Positions 62,504 through 64,000 of a DNA stretch of 64,000 nucleotides are shown here, piece by piece; the stretch's first letter is position 1; the number at the start of each line of letters is the position of its first letter. The notes beneath the pieces are model-generated. The model made no database searches, was not told the origin of the DNA, and worked only from the letters and a program-made list of their open reading frames with translations. The position numbers were made by a program, and so were the translations under genes. The DNA comes from JAAFHZ01 sp964247085. GTDB lineage: Bacteria > Cyanobacteriota > Cyanobacteriia > Cyanobacteriales > Chamaesiphonaceae. The stretch spans positions 36,750 to 100,749 of the forward strand of contig CAXTSX010000006.1 in NCBI GenBank assembly GCA_964247085.1. Direction: 5' to 3'.

Positions 62504-63049
62504 AGGCTTCGGTAATTTTTTGTTGTGCAACAAGTTTTTAGCAATAACGAAGAAGCCGACCTTTTGAACCCTGCCTATGCCTTCATACCTCGGATAAGCA
62601 CTTTGTACATGTAATCTAAGCTTTTTGCTTTCTTTGAATACTGCAAAAGGAACGAAATAGTTTACCTCACTGCCATTTGAATCTAAGACCTTTACAGTGG
62701 CAAATTTTCCGTACCCAGCGTGACAAACCAGAGTTTCCCTATTGCCCAATGAATTTATAATAGTGGGTAACTGCTTTGAGAGTTCATATCTCTCAAAATT
62801 AAATGGTCTAGACTCTCTGGGTGCATTGTACATCAGTAATTGTGATTTTTCTGTAGAAAGCTCCTCTGAATCTTTGGCAAAACAATGTAAGCCATAAGTT
62901 ACTATAAATTTGTAGGTGATCGGCTTTTCTTCATCTCTCGTGTCCACATACTCAACCCAGTGGGCATTGAGATGTGACAAGTCGTAAATTTTCCCATCCA
63001 GCGTAAAATTTCTCCAGTTTGTTACCTCTTCCACAGTATTGAACTTCAT
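62501..63049 (-). CDS. hypothetical protein, orphan
   Basis: 182 residues, no signal peptide. EEVTNWRNFTLDGKIYDLSH and EKPITYKFIVTYGLHCFAKD are followed by ESRPFNFERYELSKQLPTII and LRLHVQSAYPRYEGIGRVQK. The C-terminal end (VQSAYPR, FFVIAKNLLHNKKLPKP) resembles a family of uncharacterised proteins seen in phage and genomic-island settings, but I cannot name it. It is in a region bounded by a candidate RNA and an attC-like site, consistent with a mobile cassette. Confidence 0.65.
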   Translation of the reverse strand: MKFNTVEEVTNWRNFTLDGKIYDLSHLNAHWVEYVDTRDEEKPITYKFIVTYGLHCFAKDSEELSTEKSQLLMYNAPRESRPFNFERYELSKQLPTIINSLGNRETLVCHAGYGKFATVKVLDSNGSEVNYFVPFAVFKESKKLRLHVQSAYPRYEGIGRVQKVGFFVIAKNLLHNKKLPKP

Positions 63050-63166
63050 GCTGAAACAAAATATACTAACTAAGATTGTGCTGGAGAGAGCTTGTTAATC
63101 CCATTGCGGTTGTTCCGTCTAGGTTTAGCCTTAGCTAATTGTACCCGCGAAGTAACCAGTCGTTAT

Positions 63167-63258
63167 AGCTAACAAGCGCTTGCACACGGAACGGCGGCAT
63201 ACGCTATTAGTTGTTTAGCAAGCTCTACTGCCGTCCGGTGAAGCGCCAGCCGTTAGGC
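63167..63258 (+). mobile_element. attC-like recombination site of an integron cassette
   Basis: A 92-base imperfect palindrome. It opens with AGCTAAC (one mismatch to the RYYYAAC box) and ends with GTTAGGC at 63252-63258, which fits the GTTRRRY box exactly. Inner arms AAGCGCTTGCACACGGAACGG and CCGTCCGGTGAAGCGCC pair imperfectly, and a variable centre (CATACGC...AGCTCTA) lies between. Size and layout are those of attC sites, in a forward orientation that would make the 63315 gene start of the next cassette. No integrase gene is in the window. Cyanobacteria are known to carry such sites. Confidence 0.6.
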
Positions 63259-63314
63259 TGCAAAAGAATCGATAAGAGTCAAAAGTCAGATTAGCTAGTT
63301 TAGCGTTATGAGCT

Positions 63315-63941
63315 ATGAGTCGAAGTGGTATTTTCTATGCAGAAATTTGGCAAAATGCTCAATGGGAGCCGATCCCTACACCTAAATTCTCAAAAGGCAA
63401 GCAAATTCCACTTCCTTGTGTAAGCCCTGGGACAGCTTATGAACTATATGCTGCTCTTGTTGGGTATGAGCGTTGGGGTATGTACCCACTCTGGCACACT
63501 GAACCGGTAGAACCATTATCCGAGCCGCGCGGTTTTCCCGACGATCTAAATCCATTTTATAAAGAGTATTTTGGCTACAATGAATACCCAGAGAGCAATA
63601 AGTCTGTAATAAAAAATGCTCTGTTTCATACCAAACAACAATATCTTACTTGGTTTTTAGTCCAAGAAGTCATTGATTATGATTGGAACAAAAAATTTCC
63701 TCCTTGGATAGGTTACGTCAAAAGTCAGTATGCTTCATTGTTTAGTGGTTTATCTTTTCCTGAGAACTTTCCAGAGGATGAGGAAATCTATATCTTTGAT
63801 GAAAAAGGCAGGACAGAAATTTCTTGGGTAGAAAATTATCGTGAGTTTGTTGGCTGTATAGATGTAGATTGGTTCGTTGAAGAACTGCTGAAATTAGGAA
63901 ATCCCAAAGAGACAAGGATCATTTTCTGGCTGGATTGGTAA
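63315..63941 (+). CDS. hypothetical protein in a possible integron cassette
   Basis: 208 residues, ATG start 57 bases after the attC-like core. MSRSGIFYAEIWQNAQWEPI, then CVSPGTAYELYAALVGYERW, and a tail FVGCIDVDWFVEELLKLGNP. Acidic, tryptophan/tyrosine-rich, with no domain known to me; the 'Y-E-L-Y-A-A-L-V-G-Y' region resembles uncharacterised cassette proteins. The window ends 59 bases after its stop, so no following attC site can be judged. Confidence 0.6.
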   Translation: MSRSGIFYAEIWQNAQWEPIPTPKFSKGKQIPLPCVSPGTAYELYAALVGYERWGMYPLWHTEPVEPLSEPRGFPDDLNPFYKEYFGYNEYPESNKSVIKNALFHTKQQYLTWFLVQEVIDYDWNKKFPPWIGYVKSQYASLFSGLSFPENFPEDEEIYIFDEKGRTEISWVENYREFVGCIDVDWFVEELLKLGNPKETRIIFWLDW

Positions 63942-64000
63942 AGTACTACTCCCTTCCCACTCAAGAAATAGACGCTGGAACTAAAGCGAAAATGTGTTTT

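Noticed and set aside
1..64000. CRISPR arrays
   Set aside because: No regularly spaced identical repeats of 25-40 bases were found; the 62.1-62.2 kb hairpins are degenerate and have no unique spacers.

Overview
This window is from a cyanobacterial chromosome. CGATCG-rich HIP1-type sites (GCGATCGC and GATCGATCG variants) are scattered throughout. It encodes Ycf54 (chlorophyll-cyclase partner), the Ycf46 AAA protein, a transketolase, an SLH-domain porin, an OprB-like porin end, TamB, LpxD, a DUF4079 protein and several cyanobacterial DUF families (DUF3859, DUF1997, DUF2470). Together these point to a photosynthetic, Gram-negative-enveloped cyanobacterium. No rRNA or tRNA gene was found, and the genus cannot be fixed from what is visible.

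Layout. 1-10.6 kb: the end of a porin gene, a membrane-anchored amino-acid-type binding protein followed by a coiled-coil protein, a 2,044-residue TamB, and convergent tldD. 10.8-19.6 kb: an unusual block. It starts with a DUF3859 membrane protein, an asparagine-synthetase-like protein without the glutaminase cysteine, and a fold-III decarboxylase-like protein without the PLP lysine. Next come a small outer-membrane barrel with a strong terminator and two tandem membrane proteins resembling topoisomerase VI subunit A/Spo11. A second cysteine-less asparagine-synthetase-like gene closes the block on the opposite strand. 19.7-32.9 kb: envelope and housekeeping genes (an exported protein, SLH porin, MoeB-rhodanese, S9 peptidase, rhomboid, Ycf54, Ycf46, SH3 protein, Fur, ComEC, DUF4079).

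33-43 kb is accessory. It has a LodB-like flavoprotein, a DyP peroxidase and an orphan 796-residue protein that may form a redox cluster. It also has a pentapeptide-repeat gene that looks split, an operator-like inverted repeat, and the remnant of an Rpn-type nuclease/transposase. 43-53 kb: transketolase, a DUF1295 methyltransferase-like protein, ProA, a DUF4272 protein, a tightly packed trio (M15 peptidase, FtsH-protease-like domain, FkbM methyltransferase), TM2 and DUF1997 proteins, and PheA.

53-58.3 kb looks like inserted DNA. A HEPN-MNT toxin-antitoxin pair lies beside a broken 3' copy of lpxD. Then come a cytoplasmic HTH-TPR-binding-protein fusion, 6-phosphogluconate dehydrogenase and gluconokinase. 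The intact lpxD follows, and the two lpxD 3' ends share a 137-bp identical direct repeat flanking this island. 58.3-61.9 kb: a small conserved gene, an ECF-type ATPase and lpxD in one operon, then gmd and a DUF2470 gene. 61.9-64 kb: a tandem array of hairpins, a candidate structured RNA, and two orphan genes separated by an integron attC-like site.

The most promising undescribed elements are the membrane topoisomerase-VI-A-like pair, the neighbouring pseudoenzyme-like pair (Cys-less AsnB with Lys-less decarboxylase), the lpxD-flanked gluconate island, and the repeat/RNA/attC-like end of the window.
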